Shown here: positions 47,046-57,840 of the stretch, one piece after another
Layout: the number at the start of each line of letters is the position of its first letter
Position numbering within the stretch: the first letter of the stretch is position 1
DNA from: Phytophthora quininea
Taxonomy: Eukaryota > Oomycota > Peronosporomycetes > Peronosporales > Peronosporaceae
Assembly (NCBI GenBank): GCA_011947345.1
Contig: JAAVTG010000538.1
Span: forward strand, 682,001-746,000
Direction: 5' to 3'
DNA: 64,000 bases
The notes under the pieces: model-generated
What the model was told of the DNA's origin: nothing
Database searches by the model: none
What the model saw: only the letters and a program-made list of their open reading frames with translations
Made by a program: the position numbers and the translations under genes

Positions 47046-47736
47046 TCTGCGAATGCATCCTTTCAAGCGCGGAAAAATCCGCGAGAATAGAAGTGCAGCC
47101 GCCAGATTATGGAAGGATTTGGGGCAAAAATAAATTACCGGCGACGGTAACGGGTCGACACTAGCGAACATGCAGCAGTAATTCACGCCATCTTGACGCT
47201 CCTATGCATGCTAAGGGGCCATGTAGAAGATGGCGGCCAACACGTGGGAGCCTCGTGCCCATCGACTAGCTCGATCATCGACTGCATAGCTCTGTTTGAG
47301 TGTACGATTGCCTCTGCCTTGCTTAGGCGTTTTTGGGTCGCTAGGTACCTAATTGTTCGAAAAACTACGAACCAGAAAAAGAAGGCGTGAAACGCTGGCG
47401 GCCGTGCGCCTGTATCATGATGGTTCAGTCGGTTGTTGCCGTTGCTGGCCCAAGCTGGGGCGCGGGCCAGCGCAAGCACGCACTCGCTTTCGAGGCAGCG
47501 AGTTGCCGTCGCCTGGAGCGACTTACCTGGCAGACGATGCGCTTGTGTCCGTAGAGTCCGCGGCGATGCCACTCTCCAGATCACTTTGCCCAAATACTGT
47601 ACCTAAAGTATCTTTCGTAATTAAACGCAGGACAACTTCAACATGAGGTGGTCCACAACAATATGTGACGAAGTGCTAATCGATGTGGTCCACCCGAAAG
47701 TCAAAATAGCGTTTTCAAAACGAGCCAATTAAAGGT
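47046..47736. other. Divergent promoter region of HSF and CDT2
   Basis: No gene visible. A CCAAT-containing AGCCAATTAAAGG lies immediately before the CDT2 start codon. Confidence 0.45.
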
Positions 47737-49615
47737 ATGGCGATCGCCTCGCAGCTCGAGAGGCTGCAGTTGGGGGCTGCAGGGAGCCGCCACCGCGTCT
47801 CCAAGCGGCTCGGTGATGCGCCCACCGTGTACGCCAATGCTTTCTCCATCTCTCTGCAACGCAGCTCCATCCGCAAAGCTCTGCTGCCGTCGCTGCACTG
47901 CTCTAAAAACCGTGTCTTTTCCCTAGCTGAAGACGATCCTGACCGTCTAACGCAGCCGTCTCCAGTCTTCCAAGTGGCGTTCGCGCATGAAAAAATCTCC
48001 TGGTAGCTGTGGACGAAGAAGGCGTCGTCTGTATTACAGATCCCAGCTCTCCAGCCAGGAAAAACCGCTGGCAGGCGCACCACAATGCCATTTTCGACGT
48101 CATTTGGACGCATGACGACACGCAGGTGATGTCGGCAGCTGGGGACCTGCAGATCAGGATCTGGGACGTAGAGACGGCCGGAAAAACTCGGTGGACCAGC
48201 ACGACACCAGTTGCAACGCTTCGAGGACACGACATGAGTGTCAAGTGTGTGCGTCAATCGCCAGACAATGCTCACGTGTTTGCTTCTGGCGGACGAGATG
48301 GACGGGTATTGCTGTGGGATACACGCGCAACTGGGAAACCGGTGGCTTCCCTGGATGGACTGCACGCGGAGCCGAGTCCGTCGAGAAGTTCGTCTCCAGG
48401 TGTGAGCTTTTCGTCGCCAGAGCAAAAGCGGAGACGGCGTGGCGGGGCAATCAAAGTGTCGTCCTCGCCAAGAAGCGTTACGTGTGTGGAGTTTGGAGTA
48501 AATGGGAATGAGTTGATCACAGCGGGCGCTGTAGATGCGGTAGTAAAGTACTGGGATGTACGTCGGTTCAAATCAGGGTCTGGTCAAGGCAAAAGAAGAC
48601 GTCCTCACCGACTCCTATCCGCCAGTTCTCGTGCTCGACGCGTGAAGGCGCACGTCGTGGTATTTCCTCGTTAGAACTCCGCCAAGGAGGTGCTGCAGGG
48701 ACTTCTTATCTGTTGGTGAATGTGCTAAACGATGCCATTACATTGGTAGATGTTGGACGAAGACAGCACCGCGATGGCTACCACGAGCCCAGAACGCTCC
48801 TTCGCTGCTCAGGGCATCGATCTAGTTCGTTTTACAGCAAGGCTACCTTCAGTCCTGACGGAGACTTCATTGCCGGCGCATCCGCAGATGGAGTAGTGTA
48901 CGTTTGGGATGCATGCGTTGGATCCTCATCCCGTGCGACGTTGCAGTCAGCATGGTCTAGTGCTGATGTCGAATTGCGATCACCGTGTTTGGCTTTAAAG
49001 GGACACATGAGCGAGGTGAACGGAGTTGCTTGGAATTGCCAAGACTTCACTCAGCTCTCCACCTGCTCAGATGATGGCACCGTGCGTTCCTGGCAGATAG
49101 AGAGTAGCCTCGACCTAGCAACTCGCGTGCCAGCAGGGTTTGAACTACTGCAAGCTCCAAGTACTGGCGAGAGTGAGGCATCCCGTGGGCCAGAGTGGGC
49201 GAATTGGAGCGCATTCCTTAAGCAACCCGACGGATTCGCATACTGTGTGTGTGCCGCGGAGAAATTAGCATTGGATTCTCGCGAGCGTGTTGATCCTCCG
49301 TTGTCATCATCAAGGCAACGCTTGCCGCCAACGCAAGGATCTCCGCTTGACGTTGCTCGGCGTACTGATGAACCACGTCTTCATCCCGTTCATGTAGCTC
49401 CTGGAGCACAACTGCACCCGCAGCCTCACGAAGATAAGGCCCATCAAAAATGCCCCATTCGGCTTCAGCGAAAGGCAAAACCCGCGACAACATCCAATCG
49501 AGCCCAACGAACGCTGTTGGATTTGTGGGGAAAGCAACGAGCTCCAACGACTACCACGCGCGCTCAACGTACGTTGCTGGAGTTGTGGGGAAGTGAGATG
49601 AAATACGCACAATGA
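47737..49615 (+). CDS. DTL: CDT2/DTL WD40 substrate receptor of CRL4 ubiquitin ligase
   Basis: Recruits PCNA-bound substrates (CDT1, CDK inhibitors) to CUL4-DDB1. About 626 residues after allowing for two one-base losses in A-runs (47990 and 48591); both corrected frames read through conserved text (LLVAVDEEGVVCI and PIRQFSCSTREGARRGISS). WD repeats include WQAHHNAIFDVIW, LQIRIWDVETAGK, LRGHDMSVKCV, GRVLLWDTRATG, DAVVKYWDVRRF, DGVVYVWDA and LKGHMSEVNGVAWN. The C-terminal tail carries two copies of RAQRTLLxLWG at about residues 591 and 611; each fits a PCNA-interacting-protein box of the form QxxLxxLW. Ortholog assignment is by order of repeats plus the linker and tail. Confidence 0.85.
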
Positions 49616-49712
49616 TAGAAACGCCAGCATAGAGTAATTAGCCCCAATACGATTAGCAATGAAGTGTTTGCAATTTCCTTTACTTCGTTGTACTGTAACG
49701 GGTACGGTTGCT

Positions 49713-51173
49713 TTACAAGACGTCCTCCTCGAACGCCTTGTCGAACACGTCAAGAAGCTTGTCGATGTCCTGCTCGTCCACGATAAGCGGTGGGCACAGA
49801 CGAACCGTGCTGCAGTACAGGACAAGCAAAAAACAAAGTTAGAGTCGACGATACATGCCAGAGAATCGTAATGGCACGTACTTTTCGCCAGCAGAGATGA
49901 TCAGCACCTGCTTCGACAGAGCGTACTCGATAAGAGGGCCGACGGGCTTGGTGCACTCCAGCGCAGCAAACAGACCACCCTTGCCGATGGGGCTGCGCAC
50001 GTCCGACACCTTGTCTGGGAACTTCTCCTGCAGCTTCTTCAAGCCGTCCGCAAGATATTTGCCACGCTTCTGCACGTTGGCGAGGAAGTCCTCGTCCATG
50101 ATCTTGTTCAGCACCGTGTTGGCCACAGCACAGACCAGTGGGTTTCCACCGAAAGTCGTGCCGTGCTGACCGGGAGTGATAGCCGAAGCGACCTTGTTGG
50201 ACATGAGCACCGCGCCGATGGGCAGACCGCCCGCCAGAGGCTTCGCCAGCGTCATGATGTCCGGGGTCACGTCGTACAGCTCGTGGGCGAACAGCTTGCC
50301 CGTGCGTCCCAGTCCGCACTGCACCTCGTCGGCGATCAGCATGGCGTCGTGCTTGTCACACAGGGCACGCAGCTCACGCAAAAAGTCTGGGTCCGCAGGG
50401 AACACGCCACCTTCGCCCTGCATGGGCTCAATGAACACGCCCGCCGTCTTGTCGGAGATGAGCTTTTTCACACTGTCAATGTCGTTGTACTCGGCGTAGT
50501 GCACGCCCGGCACCAGCGGCATGAAAGCCTCGCGGATCTTGGGCTTGTGCGTGAGCGTCAATGCCGCAGCCGTACGGCCATGGAAACCGTGCTTGAACGA
50601 GATAAACTCGTACTTCTTGCCTTCCAACGGCCTGCACACAACAGCAATTAGTAAAGTATCTTTTTCTCCCCAAGATCTTCCGACGTACGTTCCCTTGGAG
50701 ACTCTGTTGGCATACAGCCGCGCAAACTTGTACGCGCCTTCATTGGCTTCCGTGCCAGAGTTGGCGAAGAAGACCTTGTCGAAGCGCGAGTTGTCCACGA
50801 GCGTCTTGGCCAGCTCCAACGGCGCCTTGGAGTGGAACAAGTTGCTCACGTGGGTCACGCTCTTGCCGTTCTGCACCAGACTCTGGTACACGTCTTCGTC
50901 TCCGTGGCCCAGTCCGGAGACGGCGATTCCTGCATAGAAATCCAGGAACTCGCGGCCCTGCGAGTCGTAGAGCTTGCTGCCTTTGCCGTGCGTGAACACG
51001 AGGCCTGGCTCGCCCCGCACGCCGTCCGGGTTGTAGGTCTTGGCCAGGTACTTTTGCTCGTACGTGTCCGGGTTGAAGGGCTTGGCGGCGGAGAAGGCGC
51101 GCATGGGGACGCTCATGCGCTGCAGCGTCTTGGCGGATCGGAGCGAGGCCAGCATCGTGACGAGTGGGCCCAA
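49713..51173 (-). CDS. argD: Acetylornithine aminotransferase (class III, mitochondrial)
   Basis: PLP enzyme of arginine synthesis. Three exons, 51173-50689, 50631-49882 and 49809-49713, 443 residues, in frame throughout. A basic, Ser/Ala-rich leader (MLASLRSAKTLQRMSV ... MRAFSAAKP) fits a mitochondrial presequence. Motifs: FANSGTEANEGAYKFAR, HGFHGRTAAALTLT, IEPMQGEGGV, ADEVQCGLGRTG, TLAKPLAGGLPIGAV with the PLP lysine, and HGTTFGGNPLV. The last exon gives TVRLCPPLIVDEQDID. Ornithine or 4-aminobutyrate aminotransferase is less likely because of the ArgD-like SGTEANEGAYK and GGVFPADPDFL text. It is divergent from the macro-domain pair. Confidence 0.88.
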
Positions 51174-51483
51174 GAGCTTTTCGGTTGTGACGAGCTACGC
51201 TTTTGGATCTGGAAATCGTCCAATCACAAGATAGGATGGCGCTAATCCGAGTGATTGGAGGAAAGAGACCTGGTCTAGCGCTGTTGCTGGGTGAACCATG
51301 GGATTCCGTTGTGACTGTGCTCGTGGTGCAATGGCGGAGCAAGCGAGACCAAGAAGGAATGCTTGGTTTCAAGAGCGCCAGCAGTGGAAAGCACAAGAAT
51401 AAGAAAACAACAACTTCAACATTTTTAACGTATTTTTGCTGAAATCTTTTTTCGTCTAATTATCAGAAACAGAGTTGATCAAG
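51174..51483. other. Divergent intergenic region
   Basis: Separates the acetylornithine aminotransferase and the first macro-domain gene. No ORF of note. Confidence 0.45.
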
Positions 51484-52411
51484 ATGACGTCCGCAGGAAC
51501 GCAGTTGTGGACGAACGAAGACGTCGTCAGGCGTCTTCTGCAGTATGTGGACCTGTCCAGCTTTGACGGCATTGTACTCGTACTCCAATCCAGCTCAACA
51601 CTGCGAGGATACCTCCAAGACAGTTCGCTATGGACCGAGCTACTCAACCTCCACTTTGGCGGCGCTCCAACGCCCCAAACTCAAGATCAAGGATGGACAT
51701 CCTCTCTTTCATCCATGCAAACAACTGCTGCAGTTCCTGCTATCCAAAACTGCCAAAACGCGGTTTGACCAGACTGTAAAAGTGCTGGACGGAGACATTG
51801 AGTTCATCACGCACATCGACGGACAAGTCGTCGACAGCATCGTCTTTCCTACCAACCCGCATCTGAGTAACCAGAATGTTGGGGCTGCTGCTGCGGTCTT
51901 CCGTCGAGCAGGTCCACAGCTCGAGAGGCTTGTGAATGACCCCTACTTCCGAGGGTATCACCCTGCTGGGTCAGCCGTAGCGACGGCTGCATTCGATGCT
52001 GGCGTGAAGAGCTTGATCCACTGCGTGAGTCCGAGCATCAGCATGCCCAAATGCTACGAGCTGCTGGACACAGTCTACGCGAACGCCTTGCAAATGGCGG
52101 CGGATGAAGAACTTACGTGCATTGCGGTCGTGTCAATCTCGACTGGAAGTCTCGGGATCTCGAGCAACAAGGCAGCGAGAGTGGCCATGCGAGCCATGCA
52201 GACGTTCCTGGGTGACTCAAAGTGGCAAGGGACGATTGCTGTTGTGTGCAACGAAGAACGAATCCGACAAGCTTTCGCCCAGCAGAAAGAAGGGGTGCTG
52301 AGGAATTTCAACGTCGCGGATCTTCCTCCTGCCGACGACTTTGACTCGCATTGGCTGCGCAGAGTTCGACGCCTCCGAGCGAATGACTACAATCGCCCGT
52401 TTGAGCTGTAA
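51484..52411 (+). CDS. F-box-like + macro domain protein, copy 1 (frameshifted)
   Basis: The first about 60 residues (RRLLQYVDLSSFDGIVLVLQ ... LWTELLNLHFGG) resemble a short F-box-like helix bundle. After a linker comes a macro domain with DSIVFPTNPHLSNQNVGAAA, VFRRAG, HPAGSAVATAAFDAG, LIHCVSPSI, ISTGSLGISSNKAARVAMRAM and IAVVCNEERI. The usual GGG in the ribose-binding loop is replaced by NQN. The frame changes by a net +1 between about 51660 and 51720; this needs two missing bases or one extra, so error or mutation cannot be told apart. The next gene is its tandem paralog and reads through this region without a break. Confidence 0.7.
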
Positions 52412-52539
52412 CTTGCCTAGTTACCAAACAGTTCTAGCAATATGCAACGAGTTGATGCTGCAAGAGAATGCAAATCTCAACCCAAAAGTCAGACAGCAAC
52501 ATATTTCTGGACCAACTGTCAGGAACGCTGACAATTATC

Positions 52540-53454
52540 ATGGCGCTGCCAGGGTCGTCCACGGGGATGCAGGTGCTGGCGGTGGAAGGCGTCGGTCGCT
52601 CCATCCTGCTCTTCATGGACGTGTCGACGCTGGACGCTGCTGTCAGCGCTATCCAAAAGACCTCGGCGCTGCATGGGTATCTTCAGGACCGTTCCCTTTG
52701 GACGAAGCTATTGCAACTGCACTTTGGCGGAGAACGAGATCGAGAGCTGCGGTTCCTAGCTCTTCCGGTTCAAGACCGAGGATGGTCCTGGACGTCACGA
52801 GATCGCACGTGTGTGGAGCTGCAGGAGTTTCTGCAATCGGCAGACGAGAGACAAGAGTTCGACAGGACTGTGACGATCCTGGAAGGAGATATTGGCCACG
52901 TCAACGACATTGATGGCAAGCCGTTGGATGGCATCGCATTCCCCACCAACTCGCACTTGACAAACCACTATGTTGGTGCGGCTCAAGCCATTTTCCGACG
53001 AGCAGGACATGGGCTGGTGGATCATATTAATGATCCTTCTTTTCGAGGTCGTCGACCCACGGGCTCTGCCGTCGCCACTCCAGGGTATGATGCGGGCGTG
53101 GAGAAATTGATTCACTGTGTGGGGCCTCGCATTACCATGCCAAACTGCTTTGAACTGTTGGCCACAACGTACCAAAACGCGATGAGCGCGATTTTGCAAG
53201 AGGAGTTGACGTGTGTGACGATGGCGTCGATCTCGACGGGGAATATGGGCGTGCCATGTGGGGAGGGGGCTCAAGTGGCTTTGCGTGCTATCCAGAAGTT
53301 CCTCCGAGCTAACCATTGGGAAGGAAGACTTGCAATCGTGTGCTACGATGAGCCGGTGCTGAAGGCCTTCACGAAGAACAAGCGCATCGTCCTTGAGAAG
53401 TTCAACGTCATTCCTGAACTACCTACGATGAACGAACGCCAGTGGCCATTCTGA
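52540..53454 (+). CDS. F-box-like + macro domain protein, copy 2
   Basis: Intact, intronless, 304 residues from Met at 52540 (MALPGSSTGMQ). The F-box-like region ends LWTKLLQLHFGG; a divergent linker contains QDRGWSWTSRDRTC; the macro domain has DGIAFPTNSHLTNHYVGAAQ, RPTGSAVATPGYDAG, LIHCVGPRITMPNCFELL, ASISTGNMGVPCGEGAQVAL and LAIVCYDEPVLKAF. Macro domains bind or hydrolyse ADP-ribose conjugates. The catalytic/ligand Asn and the glycine triplet are altered (NSHLTNHYVG), so binding may be changed. Identity to copy 1 is moderate along the whole length, indicating an older tandem duplication. Confidence 0.75.
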   Translation: MALPGSSTGMQVLAVEGVGRSILLFMDVSTLDAAVSAIQKTSALHGYLQDRSLWTKLLQLHFGGERDRELRFLALPVQDRGWSWTSRDRTCVELQEFLQSADERQEFDRTVTILEGDIGHVNDIDGKPLDGIAFPTNSHLTNHYVGAAQAIFRRAGHGLVDHINDPSFRGRRPTGSAVATPGYDAGVEKLIHCVGPRITMPNCFELLATTYQNAMSAILQEELTCVTMASISTGNMGVPCGEGAQVALRAIQKFLRANHWEGRLAIVCYDEPVLKAFTKNKRIVLEKFNVIPELPTMNERQWPF

Positions 53455-53870
53455 TGGTCTATTGCTACTGGTGAATCTCATCCCGGCGGCGATAGAAGAC
53501 GGTTTGTTTGCTAATCGATTCGGTGACATCGTCCGTTTGGTTATTGACAAGAAGATTGGAGCTCCAGACGAGGTAGATAGCAAATATATTCTCTGAGCGG
53601 CAATTCATGTACATTTCTTCGCGTTTTTCTCCCAAAACAGGAAGTGTTTAGCTCCAGGTGGGACGTCTTGGCAGCCCCACATTCATCCACCACATCGCAA
53701 TGAAGTTGTGACCGAATGCCACAAGATCGAGTGTGATTTCGATTCAAACGCGTTGTTGTCGTTGCACACGTGGTGGTTAGATTTTGGATCGCATGCGACA
53801 AGATTGTTGACTCAGGGCAACGCTGACTCACGATGGTGTGACGCCCAACAGCATCGTGTTCAACGCAATA
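53455..53870. other. Intergenic stretch left of the pogo-type transposon
   Basis: Only an overlapping, domain-less minus-strand ORF. The transposon begins after the TA at 53869-53870. Confidence 0.45.
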
Positions 53871-53896
53871 CCGACCCACCTTGCTTATAGCCGACA
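53871..53896 (+). repeat. Left terminal inverted repeat of the pogo-type element
   Basis: 26 bp, exact reverse complement of 55602-55627; immediately preceded by TA. Confidence 0.93.
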
Positions 53897-54054
53897 CCTG
53901 CTTGTAACGGACAGGTCACATGTAGCCAATCAGAGATCTTTGATAGTAGGGTAAGGGTGACTCCTCTTGTAACGGACAGTCAGCAATCTCAGCCATTCAT
54001 TGTTATTTCCTGAAGCCAGCTAGAGCCATTTCAGCTTCGCGCCGGCCAAGCGCA

Positions 54055-55532
54055 ATGGCCAAGCGCAACTCCTACACCGCTGCTGAGAAGCTGGAAATCG
54101 TCCAGCACTTGCAGCGCTACGATGACATTCGTGCCACTATTAACCTCTTTTTCAGCGATCTAGCTGTACACGCGTACGACAGTAGAAGAAAGCTTATCCT
54201 AGAATGGCGTCAGAAGGAAGAAGAGCTTGAACGTGCATGCAGCACAGGAAGAGGCTCACAGCTCAAGAAGATTCGTCCTCCGGGCCACACCTGGGCGCTG
54301 TCGGCTGACGCCGAGCTCCGATTGGTCGCTTGGATCAACGAGCTGCGTGAGGAGGGTGTACCTGTCTCGAACCTAATGCTGAGGCTGCAGGCCTTAGAAA
54401 TAGGGCGCGAAGAGGGCGCTGTAGGGTTCCAAGCATCGTGGTCGTGGTGCACTCGCTTGAAGGAAGACAATAGGCTGTCACTGCGGTGTCGGACGCGCCA
54501 AGGGCAGACGCAGCCGGCTGAACTCGACAAGATCCGAGCCGATTTTGCGCGCCTTGTACAGGCAACTATGCAAGAACTCGGCGTGTCCACAGTCTACAAT
54601 GCGGATCAATCAGGTAAACCAAGGTAATAAGATATTCTATTGTAAAGCCAGAACTAATAACATGTTGTTTGTGTCTAGCGGTATTTTTGAATATCTGCCC
54701 AAGAAAACAATAAATGCTAGTGGCGAGAAAACAGTTTGGGTGCGCTGCGGTGGAAAGAGTAAAGAGAGAGCTACAGCGATGCTTCTCGGCGACTCCGAGG
54801 GCTACAAATACACGCCATTCGTTGTATTCAAGTCGAAACCGTCTGACAACACAGCTACTGCGGCCAGCAACATCAGTCTGCGCAACGGTTTCGGCAAGAT
54901 TGTTTGGAAGGAGATCGAGAGCGTGCAAAAAGAGACTGGCCTACTGATCTACGGAAATGGAAAAGGTAAAACAATAATGCGGTACAAATGGCTTTTGATT
55001 TATCTAACTGAAATCGTGTTTTCTAGCGTGGTGGAACAGATTTTTGTCAGTTGCGTTTTTACGTTTTCATTTTGCTGAGCGCCAATTCCCCGAGAAACCT
55101 GTGCTGTTGCTGTGGGACGATTTTTCGGGGCATTGGACTCCCGACGTGGTCACCTACGCTCGCGGCATCAACGTAGTGCTACTGAAAGTCCTCCCTAATG
55201 CTACTTCGGTTTGCCAGCCGACAGATGTGGCCTGGAATCGGCCCTTTAAGGACCGTATGCGTCTGTTCTGGGTGGGTGAGCTGCGTCGTCAGCTCCGCCA
55301 GCGGGAGCAGGGCGTGAAATTCCGCCTGAGGCCTCCATCTCGCTCTGATATTGCGAGATGGATCTGGCGCTCGTGGAACCTTTTGAGCTTAGCTATTATA
55401 GCGTCCGACCACAAAAAGGCAGAAATCTACGTCTCGGATATAGATAGAGAGGCAAGCGAGGTGGTGGAGCGCCTGCAGGAACTGGGTGTCGCCGACGACA
55501 ATGAGCTGGACTCGGATGACGATTTTGAATAA
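54055..55532 (+). CDS. pogo-like transposase (HTH + DDE_1)
   Basis: Exons 54055-54613, 54679-54965 and 55027-55532, 450 residues when one T is allowed for in the T-run at 54684. The N-terminus (MAKRNSYTAAEKLEIVQHLQ) is a psq/CENP-B-type helix-turn-helix; WALSADAELRLVAWINELR begins the second HTH. The DDE catalytic residues are all visible: Asp in TVYNADQS, Asp in LLWDDFSGHW and Asp in CQPTDVAWNRPFK. Exon 2 carries KTINASGEKTVWVRCGGKSK, usual for the DDE_1 family. The acidic C-terminus ends DSDDDFE. The two introns are typical of the host. Adding one base keeps all three exons in phase, so the enzyme may be intact. Confidence 0.85.
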
Positions 55533-55601
55533 ACTTGCTTCCTTTGCTGTTGACTGTGTCTTTTTGTGTTCGAGTGCAAAAACTCACTTCAAGATTATAC
55601 T

Positions 55602-55627
55602 TGTCGGCTATAAGCAAGGTGGGTCGG
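55602..55627 (-). repeat. Right terminal inverted repeat of the pogo-type element
   Basis: 26 bp, exact reverse complement of 53871-53896; immediately followed by TA. Confidence 0.93.
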
Positions 55628-55629
55628 TA

Positions 55630-56053
55630 TGACACTCTTGCCCCTTGCTTGGTACTCCTATAGCAACCTTGCCTTCAGCTACATCGCTTTGCTGAACTGC
55701 TCTGATCGTTTACCAGCACGAAAACCTCTTTGACGTAAAGAAAACTTGTCGGCGATAGTTGTCCGAGAATTTTTCCGCCGTATCGCTATACATGACAAGT
55801 AAACCATCGTGCACACAATGTCCAGGTTTGCAGATGTCTGGAGATCGCGTGCTGTAGCTGCTCTTCATGTGCAAGTCTCACAAGTATCCAAGGCCTTGGT
55901 CTCAATTTTATTGCGTCAACAACTAATTGTCCCAGCCGATTCAAAACGTGCACCGTCACAAGCGCCAATGCTCACCATCGTGTCAACTGCCTCAGTCACT
56001 TACTTTCCAATTTCCCTCTGGAGCACAAGTGACCAACGCCAAGCTACTCCACC
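55630..56053. other. Intergenic region upstream of the Old Yellow Enzyme gene
   Basis: No gene visible. It holds the initiator listed separately at 56000-56013. Confidence 0.5.
56000..56013 (+). promoter_or_regulatory. Oomycete-type initiator candidate
   Basis: TTACTTTCCAATTT matches TCATTYYNCAWTTT at 12 of 14 positions, 40 bp before the start codon at 56054. Confidence 0.45.
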
Positions 56054-57212
56054 ATGGCCCCCACCACCACGTATAAGCTATTTTCTCCGCTAACTCTCGG
56101 CGGCAAGCAGTTCCCGGTGCAGCTCAAGCACCGCGTCGTCATGGCCCCACTCACTCGCGTGCGCACGGGTGACGCCGGCGTCCACTCCACTCCGGGCGTG
56201 CTCTACTACTCGCAACGTGCCACCGACGGCGGTCTACTGATCACCGAGGCCACCAACATCAGCCCCACGGCGCGCGGCTACTTTGGTGCACCAGGTCTGT
56301 TCAACCAGGCGCAGGTCGACGGGTGGAAGGCCGTCACCACGGCCGTGCACGACAAGGGCGGCAAGATCTTTGCGCAGCTCTGGCATACAGGCCGTGTCGG
56401 ACATCCGCTCAACCAGCCCGACAACCAGCTACCGGTATCTTCCAGCGCCACCAGTATGGCTAACGTCACGACCCACGCCGTCACGCGCGAAGGCCGCAAG
56501 GACTACGTGACCCCGCGCGCTGGACATCGACGAGATCCCAGGCATCATCGCCGACTACAAGAAAGCTGCTGAGAACGCCATCGCTGCGGGGTTTGACGGC
56601 GTCGAAGTCCACGCAGCCAACGGATATTTGCTGGAGCAGTTCTTATGCGACAGCGCCAACAAACGCACCGACCGCTACGGCGGTAGCATCGAGAACCGCG
56701 CACGGATCATCTTTGAAGCGCTGGAAGCTGTGCTGTCCGTCGTGCCCTCGAGTCATGTGGGTCTCCGCTTGACCCCATTCGGTGACACCTTTGGATGCAA
56801 GGACTCGAACCCGACGGAGACGTACGGCTACGTTGTTAGCAAGCCCAACGACTACGACCTGGCCTACTTGCACGTCGTGGAGCGTCGTGGCAGACACGCT
56901 GACAGCGTCGGTGCACCAGAATCCGGCGTGGCGCGCTACTACCGCAGTGTCTACAACGGCGTGTTGATCTCGGCCTCGGGCTACGACCGCGAGGACGCGA
57001 TGAAGGTCGTCGACGATGGTGCCGCCGACCTCGTGGCGTTCGGACGATACTTCATCTCGAACCCCGACTTGGTGGAGCGGCTGAGGATTGGAGCAGCGCT
57101 GACCCCTTACAACTCGAAGACGTTCTACCTGGAGCCGGGGAACACGGTAGATGTAGGCTACACAGACTACCCATTCATGACTGAGCAGGACAGGAACGCT
57201 CATAACGAGTAG
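56054..57212 (+). CDS. Old Yellow Enzyme-family NADPH flavin oxidoreductase
   Basis: FMN-dependent ene-reductase of the OYE/12-oxophytodienoate reductase family, about 386 residues. Motifs: HRVVMAPLTRVR, YYSQRATDGGLLITEATNIS, KIFAQLWHTGRVGHP, GFDGVEVHAANGYLLEQFL (His/Asn ligands and Tyr), NKRTDRYGGSIENR, VGLRLTPFG and the FMN phosphate region LVAFGRYFISNPDL. One frame change at 56511-56520, inside a CG dinucleotide repeat (CCCCGCGCGC). Two missing bases would give the family's PRALDIDEIPGII, so a repeat-length error is likely. No targeting signal. Confidence 0.92.
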
Positions 57213-57840
57213 GTTGCATTTTGAATAGCCTTTGCGGCTCGAAGAGTGCGGTTGTTGCCTTTTTCCAGTTTTGCTTCAACTTCAGAACAGCTGCTGGCCA
57301 GCCAATCGAAAGATCGCATCCACATCTGAATTTTGGGAATGGGCTCGGACATTTGAGCCCGGCACCGAACCGATAAAACTCCGTGGCCGCTACATCATTT
57401 GCAGCGAGTTCGAGCGCGTTCACGGCCTCATTCGTTCGCCTGGGCTCCGGACCGTTCTAGCATGAAAGCCAGCGCTTCTTGACGAATCGAACAGTGGGAC
57501 GGCGATATAAAACACTAGATTCATGGAAAACACTAGCTGCAAGAAAATTTCCGTTTATTGTACTTGGTCCATGTATGCCACACTTCCATAAAGAAAACAA
57601 TAATCGTCAGTTGGTGTAAAGCACAGAACGCGAGGGAGCAGCTTCATCTGGCGCCTCCAGGAGCGCTCATTGTCGTCGCTGCGCCTTCCCCTGCGCCTCG
57701 CATTCGCCCCCTCTCCTTCTGCAGCGTCTCCTCTATCCAGTCGTACCTCTACCAAGTGCAGACGCCCTCAGCTTCCCTCGCTTTTGGACCTCTGTTGATT
57801 GTGATACATTAACTACCCAGCATCGACCCATTAGTACGCC
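57213..57840. other. Intergenic region between OYE and the mannosyltransferase array
   Basis: Short ORFs only, no recognisable domain. Confidence 0.45.

Larger units (their letters stand above)
53871..55627 (+). mobile_element. Complete pogo/Tc1-mariner-type DNA transposon
   Basis: 1757 bp bounded by perfect 26-bp terminal inverted repeats (starting CCGACCCACCTTGCTTATAG) and flanked on each side by TA (53869-53870 and 55628-55629), the target duplication of the Tc1/mariner superfamily. It contains a single three-exon transposase gene spanning most of the element. Identical ends and an otherwise readable transposase point to a recent insertion. Confidence 0.92.
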
